64,000 bases of DNA, taken from NCBI GenBank assembly GCA_036500765.1, contig DASYBM010000015.1, positions 124,001-188,000 on the forward strand, written 5' to 3'. The translations under genes were made by a program, and so were the position numbers. The first letter of the stretch is position 1, and each line of letters starts with the position of its first letter. Under the pieces are notes generated by a model. The model was not told the origin of the DNA. It saw only the letters and a program-made list of their open reading frames with translations, and ran no database searches. This stretch comes from Candidatus Sulfotelmatobacter sp. GTDB lineage: Bacteria > Acidobacteriota > Terriglobia > Terriglobales > Acidobacteriaceae. Positions 1 through 9,764 of the stretch are shown here, piece after piece.

Positions 1-61
1 ACCGGTCGAGTTCCTTGCCTGTGGAAAAGTCATCAACGCACTGTTAGGACACTACCGATTA

Positions 62-2110
62 TCAGTTCCAGAACGGCGACATCTCCAGCGTGAGCACTTC
101 GAATGGCCTCAGATGAAACGTGTGCCGTTCCTGCGTCGAAATAGCAATTGACTTGGCGGTGACATTTTTCCACGGGCTGCTTGCCTTGAACGCGCGCGCG
201 GAATTCGCCGGCAATTCGAGCAGCGTCGCCAAAGGCGCAGTGAAATCCTGCGGCTGATCGCTGGGATTGCGCAGCGTGATGATCGCCTTCTCGCGCGACA
301 CGCTTTCCCGCACCTTGCTCTCCTTTGACCATGCGCCCCAGCCATAAACTTCCAGACGCGCGGGATCGCCGCCGATCCAGTGCGTGTCTTTGAGAACGCT
401 TGCATTGTCGCGCGACCATTTGGCGGCTTCTGCCAGAACATCCCAGTCGTCGGCGGAGAGCAGCGACGGAGTAATGTACATCTCCTGCAACTGGGTGCCG
501 GTGCCGAAGTAGGAGTGCACTTCGTCGGCAAAATCGTGGCCGGGATCGTCGCCGAGGCGTTCGGCATAACGCGCGTAGATGAGGCCGTGCAGCATGAGCG
601 AATTGATGGGGAACAGTGGGCCGTCCTCGACTATCCAGCGATAGGTTTGCGAGTCGCGATAGGTGATCCAGCGCTGGCGGCTGGTGCCGACGCCGGCGAA
701 GCTGTGGTCGTCGCCGCCGCGCCAGATGGAATCGGCATTGAGCAGCCAGAATGGAGATGCATAGGTTCCGGTTGTGAGGTTGATATAGAGATCGGGCTTC
801 TTCGCGCGCAGTTCGCCGATCAGATGGATAGCGGCATCGAAGTCGCTGTCGAACTCGCTGCCTTTGATGACCTCGTTCGCATTTCCGGTGCCATCGAATT
901 TGAACTGATTCACGCCATATTTCGCGATCATATCGAGGCAGGTGTCGCGGAAATAGCGATAGTATTTCGGCCCGGATAAGGCGAGGCCGCCTTCGTTGGT
1001 TTCGAATGCCTGGGCACGAGCGGAGATCAGGCGCTGCTCCTTCGGCTTGTCGTACCCGCCCCAGGGCGAGAGCCAAATGCCGGGCGCAGCGCCGAAAGAC
1101 GCCGCGGTCTGTGTCACCTTCGTCAGGCCATCGGGGAAACCGGGGTTGAACTTCCATAGGGTGGTGGGATCGTCCCAGCCATCGTCGAACATGAAGCTGT
1201 CGAGTTTTACTCCGCGTCGCTTGGTGAGTTGCTCTCCGAAACTTTCCACGACAGCGACTGCCTGCTGCTCGTTGTAGCGGTCGAAATATCCCAGGTCGTA
1301 CCAGGAGTTGTAATGCAGAAAGGTGCGGTAGGGATGAGCGCGCTCCAGTTCGATGTAGTGTAGAAAGTCACGGCGCATCTGGGTCGGGTGAGCAACGCCA
1401 ATCACCGACGAATAGGTGAAGTCGCGGCCCGGCTGCAAGGGAAGCTCGCGGGAGAGCCAGCAGGTAGCGCGGTCGGCGCGGACGCGACAGTCGGACAAAG
1501 GGTGTTCGAATCCGACGAACCATGTGCCGGCAGTTACGGGCGATCCCTTGACGTGGCCAGAGACAACCGCACCCGGCAAAACAAAATCGAGGAGGCCGAT
1601 CTGGGTGATCGCCACCGGTTGGTGCAGGATGCGGATGTTAATCTCCTGGCGAAGATAGTTGGCGCCATCGCGCAGGATGGCCTTCCAGATGACTCGGAGG
1701 TTGCCGGAGGAATCTTCGAGCACGACGCGGAGTTCGCGGCCGGTCAACTGATCGGCGGCTTTCGGCGATCGCGGCGCGGGGGAAATGTTCCGCAATACGG
1801 GCGCAGCCACAATTTTGAAATCGGAGGAATGCAGCGCGGCACCCTCTTTGGGCACCAACTCAAACACGTTGCCGCCGAGATTCAAGTGCGCTGTCGTGTA
1901 ACGATTGGTCAGGCTCACAGGGCGCAGGATGCCGTCGCGAACGGACCAGGCAGCCGAGATGGCATCGTTGGAAAGGGTGATGGTGCCGTCCTTCATTCCT
2001 CTGGGTGTCATTCCGTCAGGCGCGGAACGAGAAGATTGAGCTGGGGCAAAATTCGCCAGGATCGTCAGCAGCAAGGCGCAGTAAAAGTAAAGAAGATTAA
2101 GACGTGGCAT
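62..2110 (-). CDS. Secreted clan GH-D-like glycosidase (alpha-galactosidase-like)
   Basis: About 682 residues. The frame is open further upstream, but the start at 2110 puts a normal signal peptide first (MPRLNLLYFYCALLL, cleavage near AQS), so export is likely. A beta-sandwich-like N-terminal half is followed by a TIM barrel. The segment KYGVNQFKFDG puts a nucleophile-type Asp at about residue 406, as in GH27/GH36 (clan GH-D). WRGGDD, with Asp467/468, is a plausible acid/base region. FMFDDGW and INLTTGTY are further barrel strands. The C-terminus looks like the usual all-beta domain. Relatives in Acidobacteria are often labelled alpha-galactosidase or, misleadingly, enterotoxin. It is divergent from the TonB receptor at 2369, suggesting hydrolysis of an oligosaccharide imported by that receptor. 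The exact substrate cannot be read from sequence. Confidence 0.75.
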   Translation of the reverse strand: MPRLNLLYFYCALLLTILANFAPAQSSRSAPDGMTPRGMKDGTITLSNDAISAAWSVRDGILRPVSLTNRYTTAHLNLGGNVFELVPKEGAALHSSDFKIVAAPVLRNISPAPRSPKAADQLTGRELRVVLEDSSGNLRVIWKAILRDGANYLRQEINIRILHQPVAITQIGLLDFVLPGAVVSGHVKGSPVTAGTWFVGFEHPLSDCRVRADRATCWLSRELPLQPGRDFTYSSVIGVAHPTQMRRDFLHYIELERAHPYRTFLHYNSWYDLGYFDRYNEQQAVAVVESFGEQLTKRRGVKLDSFMFDDGWDDPTTLWKFNPGFPDGLTKVTQTAASFGAAPGIWLSPWGGYDKPKEQRLISARAQAFETNEGGLALSGPKYYRYFRDTCLDMIAKYGVNQFKFDGTGNANEVIKGSEFDSDFDAAIHLIGELRAKKPDLYINLTTGTYASPFWLLNADSIWRGGDDHSFAGVGTSRQRWITYRDSQTYRWIVEDGPLFPINSLMLHGLIYARYAERLGDDPGHDFADEVHSYFGTGTQLQEMYITPSLLSADDWDVLAEAAKWSRDNASVLKDTHWIGGDPARLEVYGWGAWSKESKVRESVSREKAIITLRNPSDQPQDFTAPLATLLELPANSARAFKASSPWKNVTAKSIAISTQERHTFHLRPFEVLTLEMSPFWN

Positions 2111-2263
2111 ATTAGGTGGAAAAAATTCCTCGTTCGACGATAGACCGCCAAACAGACTAAGGGAGGAACGGCGCGTGAAACAAGAAGAAAGGCTCGTAAA
2201 CCGGCGCGTGAGGGGGCCGCACATCGGGCAGAACCGCAGAAAACCATCGCTTGATTTGTATTT

Positions 2264-2277
2264 TTGAACGCGTTTAA
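2264..2277. promoter_or_regulatory. Operator-like palindrome TTGAACGCGTTTAA
   Basis: Twelve of 14 positions are symmetric around a central CG, the layout of LacI-family operators. It lies between the divergent hydrolase (start 2110) and TonB receptor (start 2369), about 18 bases before the receptor's predicted -35 box. No LacI-type regulator is encoded in the window. Confidence 0.35.
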
Positions 2278-2294
2278 TTTCGCTGCGATTTGAC

Positions 2295-2323
2295 TTGACT
2301 TTCCCCATAAACGAAAGTAATAG
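2295..2323 (+). promoter_or_regulatory. Predicted sigma-70 promoter of the TonB receptor gene
   Basis: TTGACT (2295-2300) and TAATAG (2318-2323) are separated by 17 bases, giving a leader of roughly 40 bases. GGAGG at 2358-2362 is a well-placed ribosome site for the ATG at 2369. Confidence 0.5.
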
Positions 2324-2368
2324 TTTTGACTCGCAATAATATGAAAGTCGCCTTGCTGGAGGCTAGCT

Positions 2369-5300
2369 ATGCGTGTCTGCCTTAGCGGTTGGAATTTCGT
2401 CGCATTCCTCATTGTGTTATTGCTCTCGGCGAACGCATTTGGCCAAGGCAGTTATCGGGCGCAGATTCGCGGCGTGGTGACGGACCAATCGGGGGCGGTG
2501 ATGACCAAGGCGACCGTTACGCTTACGAATGACGGCACCAACATTTCGCAGACGGCGCCGACCAATGAGCATGGAGAATATTTTCTGTCGGAATTGCGGC
2601 CGTCGGTATACACCATCAAGGCGCAGGCAGCGGGTTTCCAGATCGCGGAGAAGAAAAACGTGGTGCTGCAAGTGGATCAACAGACCACGGTTGATTTTGT
2701 GCTGCATCCGTTGAGCGTCAGCCAGACCATGGAAATAACGGAAACTGCTCCGTTGCTCGATACTGAAAGCGCGACCCTGGGGACGGATATCACCAGTGAA
2801 TACGTGAAGGAAATCCCGCTGATGAACCGCAACTACTTTGGTCTGACGTTTCTGGCGGCGGGCGTGACCGAAGTGAGCGGGTCGGGCACTTCGGATAACT
2901 ATCCATCCGGAACTAATTTCACTTCGAACGGGCAGCGCAATGCGACGGCCGAGGTACGGCTGGATGGCGCCCTGATCAGCGCGCCGGAACAGGGCGAGGG
3001 CGGGAATTCCAACGTTTACTACGAGCCGCTGGTGGAGAGCATGCAAGAGTTCAAGGTCGAGAACAACAGCTTCTCGGCCGAGTTCGGCAACAACGGCGGC
3101 ACCGTCCTAAATATGGTTATGAAGAGCGGAACTAACGCCTTCCACGGCAGTGGGTGGTATTTCCTGCAACGCCCGCAGATGGATGCGCGCGATTTCTTCA
3201 ACCCGGAACCGAATCCCAAACCTGACGTCCGGCGTGACCAGGGCGGCTTTTCTCTCGGCGGGCCGATCGTGAAAGGCAGGACGTTCTTTTTTGTGGACTT
3301 TGAAAAAGTCCATTACTCCAGCGCGGTTAGCGGGGTGGTCACCGTACCCACCATGGCGGAGCGAACCGGCGACTTCTCGAACTTGACCAATAACATTTAC
3401 GATCCGACCGCCGGACTTCCGTGCGCGGGAGGGACGAGGCCGCAGGTGGGATACGACTGCAACGGCAATGTCACTGGGACACCTAATGTAATTCCACAAA
3501 ACGAACAGGATCCCATCGGAATGGCGGTGCTCAATCTTTATCCCCAACCGACCAACGGGAACGAATTCAACAATTACAACTACACGACTACAACCCAGTC
3601 ACCGGACTATCAGTTCGATATTAAGGTGGACCACCAGATCAACGACCGCAACCGTATCAGCGGCCGCTACAGCCGGGGATCGAGCAACTTCACGAGCCCG
3701 CTCAGTCTAGGGGATGGATTCGATAATGGGGGATACGCCACCAGCCCGGTGGTGGCGCAAAACGGCTCGCTCGAATATACGTGGACGGTTAACCCGCGAA
3801 TCGTGTGGACGAGTCACGTATCGGTGGACCGGGTGCACCAACTATCGACCACCAATATCCCCACTATCTCCAGTTTTAACGCTTCCCTGTCAAGCGGAAC
3901 TACGGGATTGCCGCCCGTATACCAGCAAGCCAACGGACTGGATCGGATGCCGACGTTTTTGATGCAGGGGAATCTGCCCTGGACCAATCTCTACGATCAG
4001 TGCTGCATCAACACGAGCTTTGCCCACACGCTGGTGAGCTACTCGTCCCAACTGGTGATTTCCAAAGGATCGCACCTCATTAAAATCGGGGGAGAACAGA
4101 GAATTTTCTACAACAATTTCTGGCAACCGAACTATCCGACCGGGTTCTTGACGTTTACGGATAACGTCACATCTCCGACTCCGAACAATGACGTTGATTC
4201 CTTTGGAAATACCAGCGGCAATCCCTATGCCAGCCTGGCGTTTGGTTACGGGGACAATGTGAACGCCTCGAGTCAGCTGGTGGTGACTCCGTCGGTGGCC
4301 AACCGGTCGTTAGAGACGGGATTTTATGTTCAGGATGACTGGAAGGTGAGCCCGAAATTCACGGTCAATCTCGGGCTGCGTTATCAGTGGAGTTCGCCTT
4401 ACACCTCGCGCGGCAACCAGATCGAGTTCAGCAATTTTACCGCCGACAGCGGCGTGAATCTCGATACGAGCAGCGTCCAGGCGGCACTGCAATCGGTGGG
4501 GTTAAATTATCCGTCGTCCACGGAGTTGCTCGGTACAACGCAGTTCCCTACTTCCAGCATGAGGACGGTTCCAACCTACCGCAAAGATGTTGGGCCTCGA
4601 CTGGGTTTCGCTTACCAGCTTGATGAGAAGACGGTGGTCCGCGGCGGAGCTGGCATTTATTTTGGAATGAGCCCGGCGACAAATTTCCAATATCCCGGCT
4701 CCGCGTTTCGCAAGACCGCCAACTTTTTTTTCACCAACGACAATTTTGACACGCAGTCCGCAACTCTCGAGAATCCATTTCCTGCCGGTTTTACCGGACC
4801 GCAGGGCAAGCAGTACGGGCAGTTTGCCAACTGGGGTTACCAGAACCCGAACGATCTAGGCACGACGGCGGCGCGGGACGCCGAGATTTATCAGTGGAAT
4901 GTGGGGATCCAGCGCTTGCTCCCCAGCCAGATCGTGCTCGGCGTGGATTATTCCGCCAATCGCAGCGCTCATCTTCCCTGGTCGGGAACGAACAACCGAG
5001 ACTACATCCCATCGGCTCTGCTGGCGCAGATTACGGCGGCCGTGACACCCACCGACTCGACGTGCTCGGCTGATAGTTGCGTGAGTAACTTTCTTCAAAG
5101 CCAGGTCGCCAACCCTTTTTATGGCATGTTCAACGCCGGATGCGTGCCCAGCGCGACTAACCCCTGCTTCAACGAACCCAATTCGAACTATGGGCAGTCG
5201 ACGCTGCCGCTGGCATATCTGATCAGTAAGTATCCGCAATTCGCTCAGGACTTCGAAGGCTTGATGCTGGAGTCAGCCAGCTCCTGGTACAACGCGGTAC

Positions 5301-6079
5301 AGATTCGCTTTCAGAAGCGGACGACGCACCACATCAGTTTCGAGGGCAGTTACACGATATCGAAGGCGACCGACGATTCCTCGGCGGGCCGGAACAACTG
5401 GGTGGGAGCGCTGGGCGCCGGCATTCCACAACAACTGGACAACCTGGGTGCCGAACGCAGCATAAGCGCCAATGACACCCCGCAGCGGCTCGCGGCCGCC
5501 GTAGTTGTCGATCTGCCGATCGGGCGCAAACAATGGATTGGCGGCGACATGAATCGTGTGCTGGATGGCGTGATCGGCGGTTGGTCGATCGCGACGCTGA
5601 TTACAGAACAGTCGGGACAGCCCATGGCCCTCGCCATGTCGAACGCTCGTCTGGCCAACGGCACGCAACGCCCTGAAGTCATCTGCCCCCAACTTAAAAC
5701 CGGCGTCAGCATGCACACTGTGGCGTTGCAATGGGAAAACGTGGGTGGGGGGACGAGCACGCCTACCTTTTTGAACCCGAACTGCTTTGCCGATCCTGGC
5801 GACCAGGTTCCAGGCAATGCTCCGCGCTATTTTTCCGGGCTGCGCGTCGATGGCATTCACAACATGGATCTGAATCTTTACAAGTCGTTTGTGCCGAAGG
5901 AAGGGATGCGGCTGGAGGTGAGGGCGGAGATATTCAACCTGCTCAATCACCCGCGTTTCGCGCAGCCGAATTCGTCCGTCGGCGACGGTCTATTCGGGAC
6001 GATTACCGGCGATACCGTAAACGGAACGGTTCTCGAAACGCCGCGGTTTTTCCAGTTTGGATTGCGGTTTGAGTTCTAA
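2369..6079 (+). CDS. TonB-dependent receptor with carboxypeptidase-regulatory domain (Oar/SusC-like)
   Basis: 1236 residues. Signal peptide (FVAFLIVLLLSANAFGQ), then a carboxypeptidase-regulatory-like beta-sandwich (about residues 30-110: IRGVVTDQSGAVMTKATV, GEYFLSELRPSVYTIKAQA), a plug region (about 125-260, with IPLMNRNYFGLTFLAAGV), and a long outer-membrane barrel ending in Phe (FQFGLRFEF), the usual outer-membrane insertion signal. This architecture is the large acidobacterial Oar-like family that imports oligosaccharides or other bulky ligands with TonB energy. No SusD-like partner is next to it. Divergent and co-directional hydrolase genes on either side point to a carbohydrate ligand. 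A strong ribosome site (GGAGG, spacing 6) supports the start. Confidence 0.9.
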   Translation: MRVCLSGWNFVAFLIVLLLSANAFGQGSYRAQIRGVVTDQSGAVMTKATVTLTNDGTNISQTAPTNEHGEYFLSELRPSVYTIKAQAAGFQIAEKKNVVLQVDQQTTVDFVLHPLSVSQTMEITETAPLLDTESATLGTDITSEYVKEIPLMNRNYFGLTFLAAGVTEVSGSGTSDNYPSGTNFTSNGQRNATAEVRLDGALISAPEQGEGGNSNVYYEPLVESMQEFKVENNSFSAEFGNNGGTVLNMVMKSGTNAFHGSGWYFLQRPQMDARDFFNPEPNPKPDVRRDQGGFSLGGPIVKGRTFFFVDFEKVHYSSAVSGVVTVPTMAERTGDFSNLTNNIYDPTAGLPCAGGTRPQVGYDCNGNVTGTPNVIPQNEQDPIGMAVLNLYPQPTNGNEFNNYNYTTTTQSPDYQFDIKVDHQINDRNRISGRYSRGSSNFTSPLSLGDGFDNGGYATSPVVAQNGSLEYTWTVNPRIVWTSHVSVDRVHQLSTTNIPTISSFNASLSSGTTGLPPVYQQANGLDRMPTFLMQGNLPWTNLYDQCCINTSFAHTLVSYSSQLVISKGSHLIKIGGEQRIFYNNFWQPNYPTGFLTFTDNVTSPTPNNDVDSFGNTSGNPYASLAFGYGDNVNASSQLVVTPSVANRSLETGFYVQDDWKVSPKFTVNLGLRYQWSSPYTSRGNQIEFSNFTADSGVNLDTSSVQAALQSVGLNYPSSTELLGTTQFPTSSMRTVPTYRKDVGPRLGFAYQLDEKTVVRGGAGIYFGMSPATNFQYPGSAFRKTANFFFTNDNFDTQSATLENPFPAGFTGPQGKQYGQFANWGYQNPNDLGTTAARDAEIYQWNVGIQRLLPSQIVLGVDYSANRSAHLPWSGTNNRDYIPSALLAQITAAVTPTDSTCSADSCVSNFLQSQVANPFYGMFNAGCVPSATNPCFNEPNSNYGQSTLPLAYLISKYPQFAQDFEGLMLESASSWYNAVQIRFQKRTTHHISFEGSYTISKATDDSSAGRNNWVGALGAGIPQQLDNLGAERSISANDTPQRLAAAVVVDLPIGRKQWIGGDMNRVLDGVIGGWSIATLITEQSGQPMALAMSNARLANGTQRPEVICPQLKTGVSMHTVALQWENVGGGTSTPTFLNPNCFADPGDQVPGNAPRYFSGLRVDGIHNMDLNLYKSFVPKEGMRLEVRAEIFNLLNHPRFAQPNSSVGDGLFGTITGDTVNGTVLETPRFFQFGLRFEF

Positions 6080-6124
6080 AAGGTCAGCTGGTGCGTTGGC
6101 CTGGCTCTTCCAATTGATTCTGTT

Positions 6125-8059
6125 ATGAGATTTCGACCGGCGCTATTCGGTTTGTTGGCGTGTGCGGCGTGCGGGCTGGCGCTGCTCGCACAGAATATCC
6201 CCGCCCAGGATGATTCGATCCCTCAGGACTGGACCAACTACGTCCGCATCGGCGCCTACGGGTTGAAAGGCGGTGATGCGCAGCAGATCGTGCGGCGCGC
6301 GCAGGAAAGCGGGGTGTTCGGGATTGAAGTGGACAACGATATTCCCGGGCGTTATGAGAGTTTTCTGCATCCCGAAGAAAAATTGAAGGCGATCCGCGAA
6401 GTTGCCGAGGCGGCGCACACCGCCGGCAACTACGCTTTTGTCTACATTGCGGGGACGGAGTGCATTACCGCACACGCCGATCAGACTCCGCATACTTTAT
6501 TCAAAGATCATCCGGACTGGCTGCAACGCAACATCTCGGGCACGCCTGCCATTTTCGGCGGCGGGACCGCCTTCTGGATCAGAAAGGGCGACGAGGATGT
6601 TTGGGTGAGTCCTTATGCGCCGGAGTGGCGGAAAACTTACATGGAACGGGTTAGGCAGATCGCGGCGACGGGGATTGACGGCATCTACGTGGACATTCCC
6701 TATTGGATGACGCACTTCGACGGCTGGGAAAATACGTGGGCCAGCTTTGATGACTACACCGTGGCGGCGTTTAAGCGGCAGACCGGGCTGGATGCGAAGC
6801 ACGATGTGAAGCTGGGGGATTTTTCCGATCCCGCGTTCCGCAAGTGGATCGAGTTCAGGATTCAGACCTTCACGGATTTCATGGCGGAGATTGACCATAC
6901 GGCGAAGGCGGTAAATCCGAAGATCAAGACGATTCCGGAGATTTATCCGGGGATTGAAGAAGAAGCGGCGCGGGTGGGCGCCGACGTTTACAGCCTGTAT
7001 GCGGTGGTGGACGCGATTGCGCACGAATACGAATTCGGCAGCGGCGATCACATGGCTTCGTCGCGGACGCCGCTCGACTGGTTCCGCTATCAGGTGGGCA
7101 TGCATTCGTTTCGCGCGTTTGCGCAGGGAAAGGCGACGTGGATTTTGAATTACTCGTGGGACGGCGACAAGAAGGTGGATGCCCGCGAAGCGATGAAAAA
7201 TCTGGCGATGTCGCAGATCATGGCAGGGGCCAATTTCTGGGACGCGCCGGGACATTCCATGGCGGGATCGAACGATCTGCCGACCCAGAGGGAAATCTTT
7301 TCGTGGATTCAGGCGCACGAGAAGACATTTTATTTGCCTCGGTCGCCGGTGGATCCGATTGGAGTTTACTTCTCGCCGGAGACGCGGAATTTTTATGCGA
7401 AGGATTTTATTGCCTCGTATCGTGGAATCTTGATTTTGCTGATGCAGAAGCATCTTGAATTTCAGATTGTGACGCCGCGGACGCTGGCGGATTTTCACGG
7501 CAAGACGCTGGTTTTACCCGACGTGCGCGTGCTCGGAGAGACCGAGAAGAAGTGGTTGCAGGATTTCGCGGGGCAGGGGAAGACGCTGGTAATTACGGGA
7601 ACGGATGCGACTGGATTGAGTAGCGCGGATGGATCTAGTTCAAAAAATATCATCCGGTTTCCAGCATGTCCCGGCCGGGCCTACAACGCTTCGCTAGAAA
7701 AAGATTTTGAAAGCGCGTCGCCGGATTCTCAGCGGGACTTTTTCGACAGCTTGCAGGGTGGAAGCGCGGTGAAGATTAAAGCTGGGCCGCAGGTAGCGAC
7801 GTCGATTGCCCGCACCTCCGACGGCCACATCAACTGTTTCTTTGCCAACTTTAGCGGGCTGCGAGGAGGGTCGAATCCTGTGCAGGCGCCGGAAACCGGC
7901 GTGGAAGTCAGCGTCGAATCGAAGGGTGAGGGCAAGGGATTTTTTCTACCGTTTCTTGGCGAGGTGCAGACGGTTAAGGGGACGCGTCACGGAGATGCAG
8001 TAAGTTTCGCGCTGCCGCCGATTACGAAGGGCGCTGTGTTTTGGTATGAAGCGGAGTAG
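6125..8059 (+). CDS. Exported TIM-barrel hydrolase-like protein with GATase-like C-terminal part
   Basis: 644 residues with a signal peptide (MRFRPALFGLLACAACGLAL, cleavage near AQD). Residues about 35-330 read as a TIM barrel of the hypothetical glycosyl hydrolase (GHL) type: GIDGIYVDIPYW and IKTIPEIYPG place an acidic residue at strand ends where clan GH-A-like enzymes have catalytic acids. Residues about 410-540 (VYFSPETRNFY, TLVLPDVRVL, GKTLVITGTDAT) resemble the flavodoxin/GATase-like domain of beta-galactosidase trimerisation regions. It follows the TonB receptor by 45 bases on the same strand, probably in one transcript. No clear Shine-Dalgarno before 6125. Substrate unknown; hydrolase activity is inferred. 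Confidence 0.6.
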   Translation: MRFRPALFGLLACAACGLALLAQNIPAQDDSIPQDWTNYVRIGAYGLKGGDAQQIVRRAQESGVFGIEVDNDIPGRYESFLHPEEKLKAIREVAEAAHTAGNYAFVYIAGTECITAHADQTPHTLFKDHPDWLQRNISGTPAIFGGGTAFWIRKGDEDVWVSPYAPEWRKTYMERVRQIAATGIDGIYVDIPYWMTHFDGWENTWASFDDYTVAAFKRQTGLDAKHDVKLGDFSDPAFRKWIEFRIQTFTDFMAEIDHTAKAVNPKIKTIPEIYPGIEEEAARVGADVYSLYAVVDAIAHEYEFGSGDHMASSRTPLDWFRYQVGMHSFRAFAQGKATWILNYSWDGDKKVDAREAMKNLAMSQIMAGANFWDAPGHSMAGSNDLPTQREIFSWIQAHEKTFYLPRSPVDPIGVYFSPETRNFYAKDFIASYRGILILLMQKHLEFQIVTPRTLADFHGKTLVLPDVRVLGETEKKWLQDFAGQGKTLVITGTDATGLSSADGSSSKNIIRFPACPGRAYNASLEKDFESASPDSQRDFFDSLQGGSAVKIKAGPQVATSIARTSDGHINCFFANFSGLRGGSNPVQAPETGVEVSVESKGEGKGFFLPFLGEVQTVKGTRHGDAVSFALPPITKGAVFWYEAE

Positions 8060-8181
8060 CGCCGCCATCCGTTCGGATTCGTTCAGCACGCATTGGCGGC
8101 GAACGCCGCTCGAACTTCTCGCGAAAGAATCGGGGCACCCATGCCAGGATCTTTTGAGATTCACTTGCTTACGGCGCGGCA

Positions 8182-8218
8182 GGCGGGTCGCCCGCCGGAC
8201 AGCCGCCGGGACGGCGGC
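8182..8218. repeat. Two adjacent GC hairpins between convergent genes
   Basis: GGCGGG-TCG-CCCGCC (8182-8196) and GCCGCC-GGGAC-GGCGGC (8202-8218) are perfect 6-bp stems in the gap between the hydrolase and glpK, which end facing each other. There is no T tract on either strand, so they are not classic intrinsic terminators. A REP-like repeat or mRNA 3'-end stabiliser is more likely. Confidence 0.45.
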
Positions 8219-8223
8219 GCTAC

Positions 8224-9711
8224 TTACGAACTCGACTCCCAGTTCTTCGATCTCGCGACGGCTTCGTTCCAACGGTTGCGCAGTATGCGCGCCTGGGACG
8301 TTGGCAGTTGCGGTTCGAAGCGACGATCTTGGGTCGCGGCGGTATTGAGATCCTCGGGCTTCCAGAAGCCGACCGCCAGGCCGGCTAAGTATGCGGCGCC
8401 GAGCGCCGTGGTTTCGGTCACAGCCGGACGAACGACGGGCACGCCGAGAATGTCGGACTGAAATTGCATCAGGCTGTTATTGGCCGCGGCGCCTCCGTCG
8501 ACGCGAAGTTCCGGCACAGCGTCACCGGAATCGAGATGGATGGCGTCGAGCAGATCGGCAACTTGATAAGCGATGCTCTCCAGCGCAGCGCGGGCCAAGT
8601 GTGCGGCCGTGGTTCCGCGCGTGAGTCCAAAGATGGAGCCGCGCGCATAAGAATCCCAATGCGGCGCGCCCAAGCCTACGAAGGCAGGCACAAAATAGAT
8701 ACCGCCATTGTCGGGCACCGACATGGCAAGCGCCTCGACGTCTTCCGAGCGGCGAATCAGGGCCAGGCCATCGCGCAGCCACTGCACGACCGCGCCGCCC
8801 ACAAAGACGCTGCCTTCGAGCGCGTACTCGGTGACATCTCCGATTTTCCACGCAACCGTAGTAACCAGACGATTCGATGACGGCACCGCCCGGCGCCCGG
8901 TGTTCTGTAGCAGAAAGCAACCTGTGCCGTAGGTATTTTTGGTAAGGCCGGGACGGACACATCGTTGTCCAAACAGCGCCGACTGCTGGTCGCCGGCAAT
9001 GCCGGCCAGAGGAATTTTCTCCAGGCCGGTTACGCTGGTCTCGCCGTAGATTTCGCTGGAGGCGTGCACAGACGGCATCATCGAAATGGGAATTTGAAAC
9101 AAATCGAGCAATTCGCGATCCCAGGCGCCGGTATGAATATTGAAGAGCATGGTGCGCGAGGCGTTGCTGGCGTCGGTGACGTGAAGACGTCCCCGGGTGA
9201 GCTTCCAGAAGAGCCAGGTGTCGACGGTGCCGAAGGCAAGCTTGCCCGATTCGGCCAGACTACGCGCACCGGGGACGTTCTGTAAGATCCAGGAAATTTT
9301 ACTGGCGGAAAAATAGGAATCGATCAGCAACCCGGTGCGCTGCTGGATCAGCGGGCCGTGGCCCTGGCTGCGCAGGCGCTCGCAGAAATCGGCGGTGCGA
9401 CGATCCTGCCAGACGATCGCGTTGTACACAGGAATGCCGGTCTCGCGATTCCAGACGATCGTGGTTTCGCGCTGGTTAGTGACGCCGATGGCTGCGACAT
9501 CGTTGGCGTGCGCGCCCGTTTGCGCCAGAACCTTGAGAGCAACCTCGATTTGGGAGGATGCGATCTCGTCGGGATTGTGCTCGACCCATCCGGGCTGCGG
9601 AAAGATTTGAGCAAATTCCCGTTGCGCGACCGAGCGCACTGAGCCTTGCCGATCGAACAATAAAGCTCGCGAACTGGTTGTGCCTTGATCGAGCGCTAAG
9701 ACAAATTGCAC
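8224..9711 (-). CDS. glpK: Glycerol kinase
   Basis: 495 residues, the usual family length. ATP-dependent phosphorylation of glycerol to sn-glycerol 3-phosphate in the cytoplasm. FGGY-family signatures: phosphate-binding [13 protein letters not shown] at the N-terminus, TNQRETT, and [15 protein letters not shown] in the C-terminal ATPase lobe. The frame stays open far upstream into glpF, but the GTG at 9711, six bases after GAGAGGAA, gives the canonical N-terminus ([12 protein letters not shown]). It lies 53 bases after glpF and is presumably co-transcribed with it, so glycerol uptake is coupled to trapping by phosphorylation. No glpD or glpR is adjacent. Confidence 0.95.
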   Translation of the reverse strand: MQFVLALDQGTTSSRALLFDRQGSVRSVAQREFAQIFPQPGWVEHNPDEIASSQIEVALKVLAQTGAHANDVAAIGVTNQRETTIVWNRETGIPVYNAIVWQDRRTADFCERLRSQGHGPLIQQRTGLLIDSYFSASKISWILQNVPGARSLAESGKLAFGTVDTWLFWKLTRGRLHVTDASNASRTMLFNIHTGAWDRELLDLFQIPISMMPSVHASSEIYGETSVTGLEKIPLAGIAGDQQSALFGQRCVRPGLTKNTYGTGCFLLQNTGRRAVPSSNRLVTTVAWKIGDVTEYALEGSVFVGGAVVQWLRDGLALIRRSEDVEALAMSVPDNGGIYFVPAFVGLGAPHWDSYARGSIFGLTRGTTAAHLARAALESIAYQVADLLDAIHLDSGDAVPELRVDGGAAANNSLMQFQSDILGVPVVRPAVTETTALGAAYLAGLAVGFWKPEDLNTAATQDRRFEPQLPTSQARILRNRWNEAVARSKNWESSS

Positions 9712-9764
9712 CGAAATTCCTCTCTCGTCGTATGCTTCGACTGCGGTTGGCGCGAACGAGCATT

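Noticed and set aside
33..1157. Long minus-strand frame inside the first hydrolase gene
   Set aside because: Arg-rich shadow frame of the real gene at 62-2110, with no recognisable domain.
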